Shown piece by piece: positions 33,901 through 43,658 of a stretch of 64,000 nt of DNA. The DNA lies in assembly GCA_029204225.1 (NCBI GenBank), contig CM055100.1, positions 58,078,236-58,142,235 on the forward strand, given 5' to 3'. Below the pieces are notes generated by a model that did not search any database, was not told the origin of the DNA, and was given only the letters and a program-made list of their open reading frames with translations. The position numbers and the translations under genes are program-made. Source of the DNA: Diphasiastrum complanatum (Eukaryota > Streptophyta > Lycopodiopsida > Lycopodiales > Lycopodiaceae). The first letter of the stretch is position 1. Every line of letters starts with the position of its first letter.

Positions 33901-34884
33901 ACCATCAAATGCCATTAAAGATGAAAAATACTCTTTATGATATGTCATATGAGAAGTGGCTCCACTATCAATCCACCAAGGATCAATGTCTCCATGATTA
34001 GCCAACAAGCAAGATGACATAACAAAAGCATCATTTGAAAGAAGCTCATCCCCACCCTCATCAATAGTTAGATTGGTTTGCTTTTCCCCTTGATCCCTCT
34101 TTTTCTTAAAACAATCACTAGCAAAATGCCCTTTGACTCCACAATAGAAACATTTTAGCTTAGATCTATCCTTCTTTTTGCCAAAAGTAGAGTGCTCACC
34201 TTGGTCTTGCCCTTTAGACCAATTGCTTTTACCTTTGCCCTTGAACTTGCCTTTAGAGAACATTGCCTCCTCTTCTCCTCCTTGAGATGTAGAAGATGCT
34301 CCCACTCTTGCTTGCAACCTGAATTCTTCAGCCAACAAGACCTCTTGCAAGTCTCCAACACTTGGTAAACATTTTTGGATAGCATAACTTTGAACAAGAT
34401 TAGCATGATCATCCAACAAGCCATTGAGAATCACTTGAACAAGCTCCTCATTATTTATGCCATCATTAATGCATGCTAACTCATCATTCAATGCTTTAAC
34501 TCTCAAAACAAAAGCATGTCCATTCTCACTCTTCTTTTGCATACAAGAAAAGATTTGCCTTCTTAAAGTCAACACTCTAGAAGTAGACTTGGATTCATAA
34601 ACCTTCTTCAAGGCTTCCCAAGCTTCACTAGATGATGTGCACTTACCAACCTCTTTGATAAGCTCATTTGTCACATTCATCTTGATCATGTGAAGGGCTT
34701 TCTTTGCCCTCTTGTCATACCTCAATTGTTCTTGAGGTGCCAAAGGTCTCTCCTCCACACCTACAACAATATCCATCAACTCATTCATCTCAAGCAAAGA
34801 CTCCATCCTTACTTTCCAAGTAGAATAGTTGAGGGAGGTAAGCCTATCATTGCTTTCCAACATGTAGCCTCCATTTGTAGCCAT
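30934..34884 (-). CDS. Ty1/copia gag-pol polyprotein (intact)
   Basis: A single 1316-codon frame with an ATG start. Approximate order: gag domain 10-200 (LNYSTWKVRMESLL, later the UBN2-type region); CCHC knuckle CFYCGVKGHFASDC near 244-258; aspartic protease WWIDSGATSHM near 303; pre-integrase HKRMGHLNYKAL with C..C near 430-475; integrase core 488-610 with the DDE triad in LHSDIHG, LRSDNGGEY and QQNGVAERKNR; RT 820-1000 with LKARLVAKGYAQ, QLDISNAFLNGDL and the catalytic YVDDIILSG near 993; RNase H 1150-1295 with SDSDFAGD, SSSEAEY and HIEVAYHFVRE. All catalytic residues are present and there is no stop or frameshift. The protein makes the particle, cuts itself, copies RNA to DNA and inserts it. 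It ends inside the 3' LTR. Confidence 0.98.
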   Translation of the reverse strand: MATNGGYMLESNDRLTSLNYSTWKVRMESLLEMNELMDIVVGVEERPLAPQEQLRYDKRAKKALHMIKMNVTNELIKEVGKCTSSSEAWEALKKVYESKSTSRVLTLRRQIFSCMQKKSENGHAFVLRVKALNDELACINDGINNEELVQVILNGLLDDHANLVQSYAIQKCLPSVGDLQEVLLAEEFRLQARVGASSTSQGGEEEAMFSKGKFKGKGKSNWSKGQDQGEHSTFGKKKDRSKLKCFYCGVKGHFASDCFKKKRDQGEKQTNLTIDEGGDELLSNDAFVMSSCLLANHGDIDPWWIDSGATSHMTYHKEYFSSLMAFDGDRKVIYTANDGECAIKGIGTIPISLSTNRNIELKDVLLIPSITKNLLSVSQMLDKGFKVEFDGDACLIKKGCSIIAKGKRQGKLFKLDACVVANQVGCMANEQMSIQEVWHKRMGHLNYKALEVIAKKEVVRGLPKSLTCLNHVCEECALSKSHRLPYTRSISRSKMPFSLLHSDIHGVTTISNGGAKMYVTFIDDFSRFCWVYLLKSKDEVFDVFVKFKVAIETQFTTKIKCLRSDNGGEYISNKFKAFCDEHGIKREYTCPRTPQQNGVAERKNRTLCESAKAMRLNANLPKPFWSDALLCANFLCNRWPSVVLEGKTPFEALFGTKPNVKFLRTFGCICYFNITLDDRTKEDPSSRKGIFVGYSEVSKAYRIYVPSIKKVFTSRDVIFDEGNIPKVVSSDDGVVATNVLDDNGVDDTLDVDVEEASSSQIPRRTPRHKVKPSRLTYDGKGKQVVDGSNYAFLTSFDVPSCVDEARQEEEWIQAMDLEFEALMKNNTWRLVELPKGKSAIGCKWIFKVKTNQDGSINKLKARLVAKGYAQEHGIDYEETFAPVAKMVSIRVIISLATLYGWDLWQLDISNAFLNGDLEEEVYMEQPESYVSHSKPNHVCFLQKSLYGLKQAPRSWYARLNSFLLSQNFTMSEYDHSLYFRISANDVTILLIYVDDIILSGGNKEDIEDIKKALKKEFEVHDLGLLSYILGIEVIRTSQITFISQEKYAISILNRFHMVDANPIDTPMESHVKLTIRGNERSFEDITLYRKLIGSLIYLTITRPDLSYCVGKLSQFMQDPSIEHWKLGKRILRYISGTKDFGIVYRGSSPNLFGFSDSDFAGDLMDRKSINAHAIFIGDGAISWMSKKQATISLSSSEAEYKALTSCTKEMVWIKRMIMELHLLDFSESPIIFCDNLSAQSLASNPVFHARSKHIEVAYHFVREQVLAKEIKLEHVPSKECVADIFTKALGKDLFFKHRTSLGVLSKSMLKLVEEGV
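30939..30949 (-). other. Polypurine tract of the copia element
   Basis: On the minus strand GAAGAGGGAG abuts the 3' LTR. It also encodes the last residues of the polyprotein (EEGV), and the stop codon TGA lies in the first bases of the LTR. Confidence 0.9.
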
Positions 34885-35482
34885 GTTGCAATGATTGATC
34901 TCTGATCTTTGACCTGTTCCAATGCACTAAGCACTCTCTTGAATCAACAAATGAAACACAAGAAGAAATCACAAAGATTTGGAACCTAAAACCTTACTTT
35001 TTCTCTCTTTTCCTCACTTTTTCCTTAATTTTAGCCACTAGTTTTATGATTTCTTGATCAAACCAAGACCAAACCTCAATATACTTGCTTTTCCCTCACT
35101 CCTAAGATTGAAATACACTCTTGAATCATTCAGCAAACTGAAAATCAGAGGGTTACATCAATTTTGAAGTTTTTGACATGAAGAAGCAAGAAATTGAATC
35201 AAAAAAACTATATGCTAGAATGGAAAACTAATAGGATCTTGTTGGATCTTGCATCTCCCTCTTTCCAAAACAATTTTTGTCTCCTTATTCTGATAAGTAC
35301 AGAGGGAATTCGCCCTACTTCAATTGAAATGCATACAAATGATGTTTTGATCACAAAGATCCAATTTCTACACATAAATCAACAAGATTTTTAGCTAGAA
35401 ACTTGATTGGAATGCTACAAAAGCAAACTCGCCCACAAATCTCTTCTAAATCTGGCAAAACCTGCACATTTGGCCGCCTAAT

Positions 35483-35494
35483 GCTCTGATACCA
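35483..35494 (-). other. Primer-binding site (initiator tRNA-Met)
   Basis: On the minus strand TGGTATCAGAGC follows directly after the 5' LTR. It is complementary to the 3' end of plant initiator tRNA-Met, the usual copia primer. Confidence 0.95.
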
Positions 35495-36147
35495 TGTGAA
35501 AAACTCAGATCCAAAAGATGCTAAAGTTTCATAAAGATCTTGGCCATGGAAGTTATGCACATCTAGATTGAAAAAATGATAGAAATTGTGATGTTAAGCA
35601 TACTAAACATCAACTAAACATCAAAATCTGATCATAAGCTTCCACAAACAGAAACTTGCTGTCCCTGTCCGTACTTCAGAGCCTACAACCTGCATTTCAC
35701 ACGTGTGAAGCCATAGCAACAAAGAAATCACAATTCTAGTGGCTAGAATGCAAGATATGAACAAAAAAGTGAGAGAGAAGAAGATGGACCTTCAAAGAGC
35801 ATAACATTCATTCAATAGAATGAAAATGAGATATGTACATACTCGTGGAGATGGCTATTTATAGCAGCCATAGTGCCTCTTGGCCACTTGTCTTATGATA
35901 GGCTAAAATTGGGGTCCAATAGGATTCACCCATATACCTAGAAATTTGGTCAAATAGGAATGCACCAAATTATGAGCCAATAGAAGAGCTCCACACTCGA
36001 CCTCCTCTAATTAATGTGACCTCAAAAGTAGTGTACACATACTTTGGGCCTCTACATACATGTATGAACCTATCTCTAACTTTTATTTGGCCATAGGCCT
36101 ACAAAATCTCAAGTTAGGAAAATACTACTAGTTGACAATTTTTCACA
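35495..36147 (-). repeat. 5' LTR of the copia element
   Basis: 653 bp, apparently identical to the 3' LTR. The minus-strand TATA box CTATAAATAG (35,855-35,864) is the likely start of the element's transcript. The leader from 35,482 to the ATG at 34,884 (about 600 bp) holds no other frame. Confidence 0.97.
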
Positions 36148-36532
36148 AGTTATCACCTCGTTATGCTGGGCCTTTCCGTATTGTAAGGAAACTCCATCAG
36201 AATGCCTATCAACTAGAACTCCCTCGCGGTGTTAAGGTTCATCCAGTTTTTCACATTAGTCGTTTAAAGGAACGACTTGGTGGAAAAGATGACAATCCTT
36301 CAAGAGGATCTAGTTCAGCTTGAGGACCTGACATCCTTTGTACCTTCGGAACCACAGGCCATTGTTGATGTACGTGAACGTGGGCTTAGAAACCGGCAGG
36401 TAACTGAGTACCTGGTTGGTTGGAAAGGAAGCTCCGAAGACGATGATACTTGGGAAAAGGAACGTGTCCTTAGATTGAGGTTCCCAGATTTTCTTCCTTA
36501 AAAGACTCCTCTTTTAAGGAGGAGGGAACGTT
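36148..36532 (+). pseudogene. Ty3/gypsy chromovirus, right part: integrase C-terminus and chromodomain
   Basis: This continues the Ty3 element cut at 30,280. LSPRYAGPFRIVRKLHQNAY and VHPVFHISRLKE are the conserved C-terminal integrase motifs. A frameshift near 36,290 is followed by a chromodomain: IVDVRERGLRNRQVTEYLVG, WKGSSEDDDTWEKE and LRFPDF (about 36,360-36,495). In chromoviruses this domain helps target integration to modified chromatin. A purine-rich 'ggaggaggga' tract follows the stop and precedes the LTR. The AGTTA at 36,148-36,152 is the second copy of the copia target duplication. Confidence 0.93.
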
Positions 36533-36715
36533 AGAGACCCAACTCCCTTGGGTCCCAAACCTAACTTGAGACTGGATGATGACTGGTCCTGTTGACTTGA
36601 CCGGTGACTCGTGAACTTGCATGGTTGCCACGTGTCGTAATCTAGGACGTGCGCATGGCTTGGAGTCTCCCAACTTGGAGCTATACAAGGGAAGGACTGG
36701 TCTTGCCGAGATGGT
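36533..36715 (+). repeat. Truncated 3' LTR of the Ty3 chromovirus
   Basis: It starts at TTAGAGACCCAACTCCC right after the polypurine tract. It matches (about 94% by eye, opposite strand) the LTR at 50,610-50,777, including a 'tatacaaggg' TATA-like site. It is cut on the right where the oppositely oriented Ty3 remnant begins. Confidence 0.75.
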
Positions 36716-38768
36716 GATAGAGCACAACTGATGTCTAACAATCCTTCCCTCTTCTGGCAAGTCATCGATCCTCGATGACAAACTCTGGGTATGACTTGTG
36801 TAGCGCCTGGGGAGTCTCCCAGGTAGATAAAGGATGCCCTTTCCAAGCCACTAGATACTCTTGGAGGAGACGATTCCTCAATCGTCGCTCCCTCCGATCT
36901 AAGACTCTTTCTGGCCCATAACTTGTGGTGTCTTTCTCCTCCAGAGATACTAGACCTTCCACCAGGCTATCACCATCGTGCAAACATTTCTTCATCGTGC
37001 TGACATGAAACACTGGATGCACCTTGCATCCCACAGATAGTTGTAGCTTGTAAGTTACTTGGCTAACCTTTTTAATAATCAACGATGGCCCACAACACCT
37101 AGGAGATAACTTGGCGCACTTTCCTATGCGTAGCACCTTCGACTTCAAAGGGACTAGTAAATACACCCAATCTCCTTTCTCAAATTCCTGATAGGTACGG
37201 TTCTTACGACTATAACTCTTTTCCCTGGCTATAGCCCTAGACAAGTTATCTTGTGCCATCAGCGGCCTGAAACCATAATTGAGCTCAAATGGAATGAAGT
37301 GAGCCATCTTGGAAAATCTGTCTACCACTACCATAACGAAATTCAATCTCATCTGGGTCCTGGGTAGCCCAATAATGAAATCCATGGAGATACTTTCCCA
37401 CCATTTTGTAGGAATCTCCAGTGGATGAAGCAAGCCTGGAGGACTTACCCGCTCGGCCTTGTTCACGTAACAAGCCGTGCAACGCTGGACGTACTCTTTG
37501 ACTTCTCGCTGCAATCGTGGCCAGAAATAATGCCTTCTGACTAGCTCACTAGTCTTATCAATACTTGGATGCCCTGCGCAGGGACTATCATGGCATTCAT
37601 GGAGTATCTTACAACGAAGATCCTTCATGTCTAGCACCAAAACCTTTTCGTTTCTCAACAACATACCATCCTTCACGGTGTATGTTAGATATGTGCTGGT
37701 GTGTGCCTCTACGGAAGCGGCCTTGACTGACTCTTCCGCTTGGTCGGCTACATTGCACGCATCAGGCCACACGCTGACAATATGCGTCGCTCTGCTGAGC
37801 TCTCTTGATCTCCTCCATGAGATCACTGTCAACTATAGTAAAGCTCATCTGATGTTGTATCCAAGATAGTGCATCAACAACCACATTTTCCTTCCCTCTT
37901 CGGAAGCGAATTTCAGCTCGACCCACTGAGCTTGGCGGCCCTTCAAATCTGGCCGAGTGCAGAAATACTTCAAAGCATGATGGTTAGTATACACATAAGA
38001 TTCGGCGCCATACAGATAATGTCACCACACCTTGAGTGCATGTATGACTGCATACAACTCCTGCTCATGTGTGGAATATTTCTATTGCGCTGGCGTCGAT
38101 TTCTTACTTTCAAAGGTTACTGGTTTACCTTCCTAACTCAACACTGCCCCCACGACAATGCCACTAGCATCCGTCTCTAGGTCAAAAGGTTTATGGGCAT
38201 CAACGATCTTGAGTATTGGAGTTGTGGCAGCAGCCAACTTCAAGTTGTCAAAACTATGATGAGCCTCAGCATCCCAACAAACCACAGTGTTGTTATTCCG
38301 CAACTGATTCGTCTTGGAATAGTTCATAACGAGCCATCAGTAGAACTCTAAGAAAAACTGCAATTAACGAATATCGGCCGGCCTTGGCCACTTCTTGATC
38401 ACATCCACCTTGGCAAGGTCAACAGAAATACCCTCTGTCGTCACTATGTGACCCAAATACTCGACACGAGTCTTACACAACTCAGTCTTTTGAGCATTGG
38501 CATACAAGACTGTTTCTTGTAGCTTGCCAAATACGGTCTGGAGATGAACCTCATGCTCCACCACCGTGTTACTATAGACCAATATGTCGTCAATAAAATT
38601 GACAACAAACTTGCCCACATAATCATGCAGGACATCGTTCATGAGCATCATGAACGTGGCGGGTGCATTGGTTAACCCAAACGACATAACCAAGCACTCA
38701 TAATGTCCAAAACGGATTCGGAAGGCCGTCTTCTTAACGTCTTCCTTGTTGCGGAATGATGATGCTTA
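36716..38768 (-). pseudogene. Ty3/gypsy chromovirus pol remnant with deleted integrase core
   Basis: Read on the minus strand. RT from about 38,760: FGHYECLVMSFGLTNAPATF and VVNFIDDILVYSNT (YxDD box read as FIDD). A frameshift and stops follow. RNase H includes [15 protein letters not shown] (about 38,180), ALKYF and DLKGRQAQWVE. From 37,832 a 356-codon open frame holds the H2C2 finger (HECHDSPCAGHPS...C..C), then SISMDFIIGLPR with the first integrase Asp. It jumps from MAHFIPF directly to ELNYGFRPLMAQ, so the segment with the second Asp and the Glu is gone in frame. The end reads CCGPSLIIKK, VHPVFHVSTMKK and a chromodomain (LLQEYLVAWKGHPLSTWE). The LTR start TGTTAGACATC follows at 36,740. 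The copy is 5'-truncated and dead. Confidence 0.93.
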
Positions 38769-40930
38769 GAATAACTTAAAACAATAAGCCCAGGACCCTA
38801 GTAATGTTGATTTCAAGGACTGCTTGAGCCTAACACAACTAGGAATGAAACATGCAATATGGAATCTTGACATGCAATTGTCATGCATGTAGAAATGAAA
38901 AAATAATCTCAAATTCTGATCCTAGTTCAAGTCTGTGAACTCTACTATATGCTAAATCAATGAATCAAAAAGTAAATGAATTCTACTTGCTGGCCACCCC
39001 AATCAGCAGTACCAGATCTGGAAAATCAGATCCTAATCATCCCCTAATTGGCCTCTAATCTAATATTAATAGGTGGAAATCTAACTAGTACTCCCCCATG
39101 CACATGTGCATAGGGGTCTACCAAACTCAAGTGGAGTCATAGGCATCATCATGCAAGAAGGCCTTCACCACAAGTTTGGGACCTAAGGAAGCGGATGGCG
39201 GACGCGGACGCGCGTCTGGACGCAGACGCGCCAGGGGTGCGTCTGCGTCCGGACGCGTCTGTTTTTTTTCCAAAAATAAAAAATACAGGCACCTGCCTGC
39301 ACTGTCCCCCATCCCAAAAGCAAAATAAAAGCAATTTAGGGCCCCTATTTTTCCCCCGGAATTAGTTATCAGAGGGTGTCTGGCACCCACCTGCCCCCTC
39401 CTGTTAAAAAATAGGAAAACGGTACCAAAAAAATTTGCAACAGACCTAACCACTGGCCATGCCTCTCATAACTGAGATATCAAACAACCATGGCTAATGA
39501 GCAGTTCATAAATTATTACGAACCTTCATTGGGAACTAAGCTCCAAAAACGCGGCAAAGAAAGATCTGAGAGTGGTTTCGAGTGAAGATGATGGTTTGTA
39601 TGGCAAACATATTGCTGGTTTAGGGTTTAGGGTGCATCAGTGACTGTCTCAAAGAAGTGAGTGCTCTCCAGAGGATTGGGGAGAGGTGAACGCTCACCAG
39701 AAGAGTGACAAGCTCTCAGGACCAGAAGTCTCTGGGGGAAATTAGGGCTCACCAGAAGAGTGACAAGCTATACACTACTGTGACTCGGTTGATGAGATCG
39801 GTTTCTTCCCGGATGAACTTCAACAGCTTGCTTATTAGTTATGGCACTACTTCAACACGCTACAATACGATGTCGAAATTTTGCGTACCAGCACGGGGGC
39901 TCCGAAACATCTCCCAATTTTTAGGTCCCGAGCGGACAAAGTGTCCCTGAAGCCTTGTTTAACGTCGAACTTCGGACGGACGTTGCGGGCCGACCGTCGG
40001 TCGTTTCCTCGTCATGTTTGTTCCCACAGGTTCATATCGAGGTTGTCCACTGGCCGAAATAGACGGCACCCGAGGGTCGCTCCAGTCGAAGGGCCATTTT
40101 GACCGAACGATACCCGAATCGAGCCAGGCTCGATCCCTGTGGTTCGTATCGGAATCACGAACTTGTGGACTATGTTCCCGGACCATTGATGCATTCTACA
40201 CAGTACCATGGCCTATGTGATGAGATAGATTTAGGGTTTGGAGTGGTACAACGTCACGTGGGCAACTAGTCGGAGCATGTCCTGGTAGATGTCCGCCGAC
40301 ACAACGAACGGAAGCTAGAAGCCGGATTTCACGAGAGCCAGCGAGAGATAAGGGGGCGACTACCGGAGCTGCAACTACGTGCCCTCACGGTCCTTGGACC
40401 TGCTCCCCCCTGCCCGAGCTGGCGAGGGCGAGGAAACGCAACGGATTGGAATTAACTTCACCGCAAAAACAACATGGTCCGGGAAAGGGTCCCTTGTCGT
40501 CAGGCCATCCGGTAGGTCTTCTGGTTCTCGATAGTGAACGACACAGTTATGATGACCATCCACTCTTCTGGTGACCATTCACTCCCTGTAGTGAATGGCA
40601 CGGTTTTGACGACCATTCACCACTATTAGCAGCAGTTTTGCTGCAGTTGTTTTCATCACGCTACAGAATCGAGGACGCACACCACACAAACACCTCAAAA
40701 CGCGCCAAAATGTTGGCCTTTTGTTCGGTTTAGGGTTTAGGGTTTGGGGAACAAACGACCAAAAGGAGAATACCAAAGATACTATTGAGCAAGATTCTGA
40801 TCATGACAAGGAGGACAGGCCTTCAATTAGCCAGGGCGAAAGTTCCAGCTCCATAAGTCTGAAGTGTGCCATAAGTATTGAAGTTGCTTGGTATATGACA
40901 GGGACGGTGTGAATGAAAGCCAGTTAAAGC
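38769..40930. other. Unassigned GC-richer block with telo-boxes, GC hairpin and short duplications
   Basis: No gene is recognised. Landmarks are a GC-rich imperfect hairpin (39,211-39,257) followed by T8; a TTTAGGGTTTAGGG pair at about 39,620 and another at about 40,731-40,746, with a single one at 40,228; and a 23-bp direct repeat 'gctcaccagaagagtgacaa' at 39,692-39,714 and 39,747-39,769. There is also a loose tandem of 'gtagtgaa.g.cac.gtt.tga.gaccat' at about 40,532-40,620. The segment 39,900-40,660 is clearly more GC- and CpG-rich than its surroundings, which suggests either an inserted foreign segment (organelle DNA is possible) or a decayed gene. It could not be identified by reading. 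Confidence 0.4.
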
Positions 40931-41024
40931 ATGTTTTGCAATAAGAACACAGTTTGAAAGGAAATTTTATGGGCTTCAATAGCCATTTCCTGAACTCAGA
41001 CACCCAAGGAAGCAACATAGATCA

Positions 41025-41462
41025 GACAATGATCAATACCCTTTCATCTGGATGTTTAGCCACGAAACTTCGTAAGAAAGCAATGGTCAAAAATGTCTTT
41101 TCAGTGCATGGAGATGGTCTCAGTGGTTTTGACGCCAGTACGTGTTCCCGAATCTTGCCACATCACCAATTGCTCTGTTTTCGAATCCACGTGAAACGTT
41201 TTGAGCCGACAGAGACAGCACCCAGTGGTTTCTGATCCACTGATCAAAAACCAATGGGTGTTGTCTCTGAAAGCTCACCAAAAAACGTTTGACGTGGAGT
41301 CGAAAAAGGAGCAATCAATGGCGTGGTAAAATCCGGGAGTACGTAAGGGCGACGCAACCACTCCTTTCGTCTGCATGCACTGGAAAGACATTGTTGACCA
41401 TTGCTTTCTTGCAAGGCTTCCTGGCCAAATGTCCAGATGGAAGGGTAGTGAACATTGCCTGG
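41025..41462. repeat. Long imperfect inverted repeat (foldback), about 215-bp arms
   Basis: The left arm, about 41,025-41,238, and the reverse complement of the right arm, about 41,240-41,462, share order and sequence throughout. Matching pairs include 'agaaagcaatggtcaa.aatg', 'tccacgtgaaacgtttt' against 'tccacgtcaaacgtttt', 'cagagaca.cacccagtggt' and 'tgatcagtggatc'. Identity is about 75-80% by eye, with a nearly loop-free centre at about 41,239. It lies where an intron of the hAT-like gene (41,493-42,850, -) would begin, just after its GTAAGC donor. It is a MITE-like or foldback element, or an inverted duplication. Confidence 0.8.
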
Positions 41463-41492
41463 TATATACTCAAAAAATAAGTGGCAGCTTAC

Positions 41493-42846
41493 CTGCTGAA
41501 TGTGCGGAAAAGGGCCGTCATGCGGCACTTGCGTGTGACGAAGTCCACAACCGCAAGTGCCCTCGTGAGAATGTCACTGACCCAAGGCAAGCGCCCGATG
41601 GAATGCAGGAAGAGGTCCAGTGAGTGTGCGGCACATGGAGTCGAGACAATGGAGGGGTAGTCTGCCATAAGAAGCTCCCCCATACTGCGGCAGTTGGACG
41701 CATTGTCCGTCACAACCTTTCGCGATACGTTCACACGATCAGTTCACAGCTCAGAAACACATTGCAATCGATTGAAAACTACGCAGAACTATTGTATCAA
41801 CATCAAGCAGCAAATGAGCAAGCAACTAATGAAAGAATATTATACCTGGACAACGCGTTGTGGCCCGACCTCCTCTATCGCCGCGCGAATGATGCCGTAA
41901 ATGTACTCAGCCGAATGCACTCTCCCTGCCTCGGAGGCGTCGATGCTGCGCAAGAACATGGAACCGTAACAACTCGAAACAACCACGTTGATGAGTGGAC
42001 GTCTGCGACGATCAGTCCACCCATCAGCCATGATGGAACAGCCGTATCTATCCCAAGCCTCGTGCAGTGCGGCCAATCTCTCTCTGACTGATGCAACCCG
42101 GTCCTGGAGCAAAGGGCCTCGTAGTGCATCGGCGGGCCCGCAGACTGCAACTTTCGAGATAGCCTCTCAAAAGATGCGGGATGATGCCATGATAAAGGGG
42201 AGGTTCAGGTCATAGAACATCTGTGCTATGGCCCTGGTGGCCTCTCTGTGTTGCCCCTCTCTCAAAGATCCCGGCATGGACATTTGTCTCGTGCCTCGGG
42301 ATGTGGATGGCTGGGAGGATGCGGTGGACGATGCAGATCTGGAGGTGGTGGCATAGGTGCAGGTGCGGAAGCGGAGGATGTGGACGGGCCGTGCAGATCT
42401 GACGGTGATGGCAAAGGCGTAGGTGCAGTAGTGGAGGCTGTGGATCCATGGGGAGTACTGGCGGAGGCGGAGGCGGATGCGATGGCGGGGGCGGGGGAGG
42501 ATGCAACGGCGGTGGCGGGTGCAGATGCGACGGTGGGGGCGGTGGGTGTACCAGTGGCAGGGGCGGTGGCAGTGGGTGCACCAGTAGAAATAGAGTCTGC
42601 GGCATCTGTGGACAGCTCGTCGGGCTCAGCAGCTATCTCAAAATGTCTCCATAATGCGAGCCCTCTCCGCAGCGGGGATGACCATACAAATTCCGATCCC
42701 GTAGCGTCCCCCCGTGGGTCGGACTCGCAACCCCCCCAGATGTGCTCGAACCCGAGAGGCGTTCCCTGTGAACTGCTTTCGACAAAAAGGGCAACGCCAC
42801 TTTTTGTCGGGCATCACCTCCACCTCATCCCAAATGAGACGAGCAA

Positions 42847-42850
<4 letters not shown>
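41493..42850 (-). pseudogene. BED zinc finger/DUF659 hAT-like transposase gene, decayed
   Basis: Minus strand. The N-terminus at 42,850 (MVARLIWDEVEV) runs into a BED finger, WRCPFCRKQFTGNASRVRAH with GIGIC (about 42,800-42,700). A low-complexity Pro/His- or Gly-rich linker follows (about 42,600-42,300). Then come QMFYDLNLPFI, a premature TGA near 42,167, ISKVAVCGPADALRG and the DUF659 core: YGCSIMADGWTDRRRRPLIN and YIYGIIRAAIEEVGPQ (about 42,050-41,850). A GTATAA donor lies at 41,845. The next exon, 41,716-41,493, reads VVTDNASNCRSMGELL and STPCAAHSLDLFLHSIG and ends at a GTAAGC donor. The C-terminal dimerisation part is not found downstream. The family consists of domesticated or active hAT transposase derivatives. 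This copy is broken. Confidence 0.85.

Positions 42851-42920
<70 letters not shown>
42851..42920. repeat. (CT)n microsatellite next to the hAT-like start codon
   Basis: About 35 CT units. On the minus strand it is (GA)n directly before the ATG of the BED/DUF659 gene, so it would lie in its 5' UTR or promoter. Confidence 0.95.
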
Positions 42921-42923
<3 letters not shown>

Positions 42924-43160
42924 GCACACACAGAAGCACACAAATCCAATCTCTCTCTCCCACCAAACCCAAGCACCCTTAAACCTAAATCCTAAACTCA
43001 CACACACACTGTGCACACACACAAATCGTCCCTCTCTTTGTCCCTCACACTCTCTGTCTCTTCCTCTCTCTCTCTCTCACACACAGATCACCACACACAT
43101 AGAACTGAATGCACACAAATCAACACACAATTTTCACACACACACACACACACACAAACA

Positions 43161-43240
<80 letters not shown>
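42921..43240. repeat. Compound CA/CT microsatellite block
   Basis: (CA)n-rich sequence (42,920-43,155) with interspersed CT runs, then an uninterrupted (CT)n tract at 43,164-43,240. Confidence 0.9.
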
Positions 43241-43242
<2 letters not shown>

Positions 43243-43658
43243 ATGCTCTCGGGTTCTGCCAAGTTCCTAGAGACAACAGTAATACCAACTATCAAAGTGT
43301 ATATAACAACGTCATCTTCGAGGATCGTCGTGTTTATAATCCTTGGGATAACCAAAGTGAAGATGAATGCCAGTACCATAATGAGCTATTTGAACATTAT
43401 AGTGATGTGAATATCACTAGGATGTGGCCAATATGGAAGACACATTTTTTGACTTGGATCACTAATTTGGATCATCAACAAGTGTACCAAACATTTCTTT
43501 CATCACAAGCGAAACCAATGGATATATGGTTATCCATCTTCAACAGGACATTGTCACTAACTTTGCTCTTATTGATCAATCAAGAAAAAAACTCCAACAA
43601 CACTCTACTGGATGAATTGCATGAGATCATTGCTTTAATCAATGCATTGGAGCTATAG
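43241..43658 (+). CDS. Hypothetical open frame of unknown origin
   Basis: About 138 codons stay open after the microsatellite: FCQVPRDNSNTNYQSV, EDECQYHNELFEHYSD, MWPIWKTHFLTWI and LLDELHEIIALINALEL to a stop at 43,658. The composition is protein-like, with acidic and aromatic residues and none of the repeat bias before it. No family was recognised. It could be a gag-like fragment or an exon of an unknown gene. The true start is unknown because the open frame runs back into Ser-Leu microsatellite coding. Confidence 0.3.

Larger units (their letters stand above)
30286..36147 (-). mobile_element. Complete Ty1/copia LTR retrotransposon, nested in the Ty3 element
   Basis: A 5862-bp element on the minus strand with 653-bp LTRs at both ends, a perfect 5-bp target duplication, a tRNA-iMet primer site, a polypurine tract and one uninterrupted polyprotein frame. 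The two LTRs show no difference in a base-by-base reading, so the insertion is very recent on an evolutionary scale. It lies in the C-terminal part of the integrase of the host Ty3 copy. Removing the element and one AGTTA restores that reading across the junction (...CPK|LSPRYAGPF). All parts needed for autonomous movement are visible. Confidence 0.97.

Noticed and set aside
39900-40660. Mitochondrial or plastid DNA insertion
   Set aside because: Composition is suggestive but no organelle gene could be recognised by reading.
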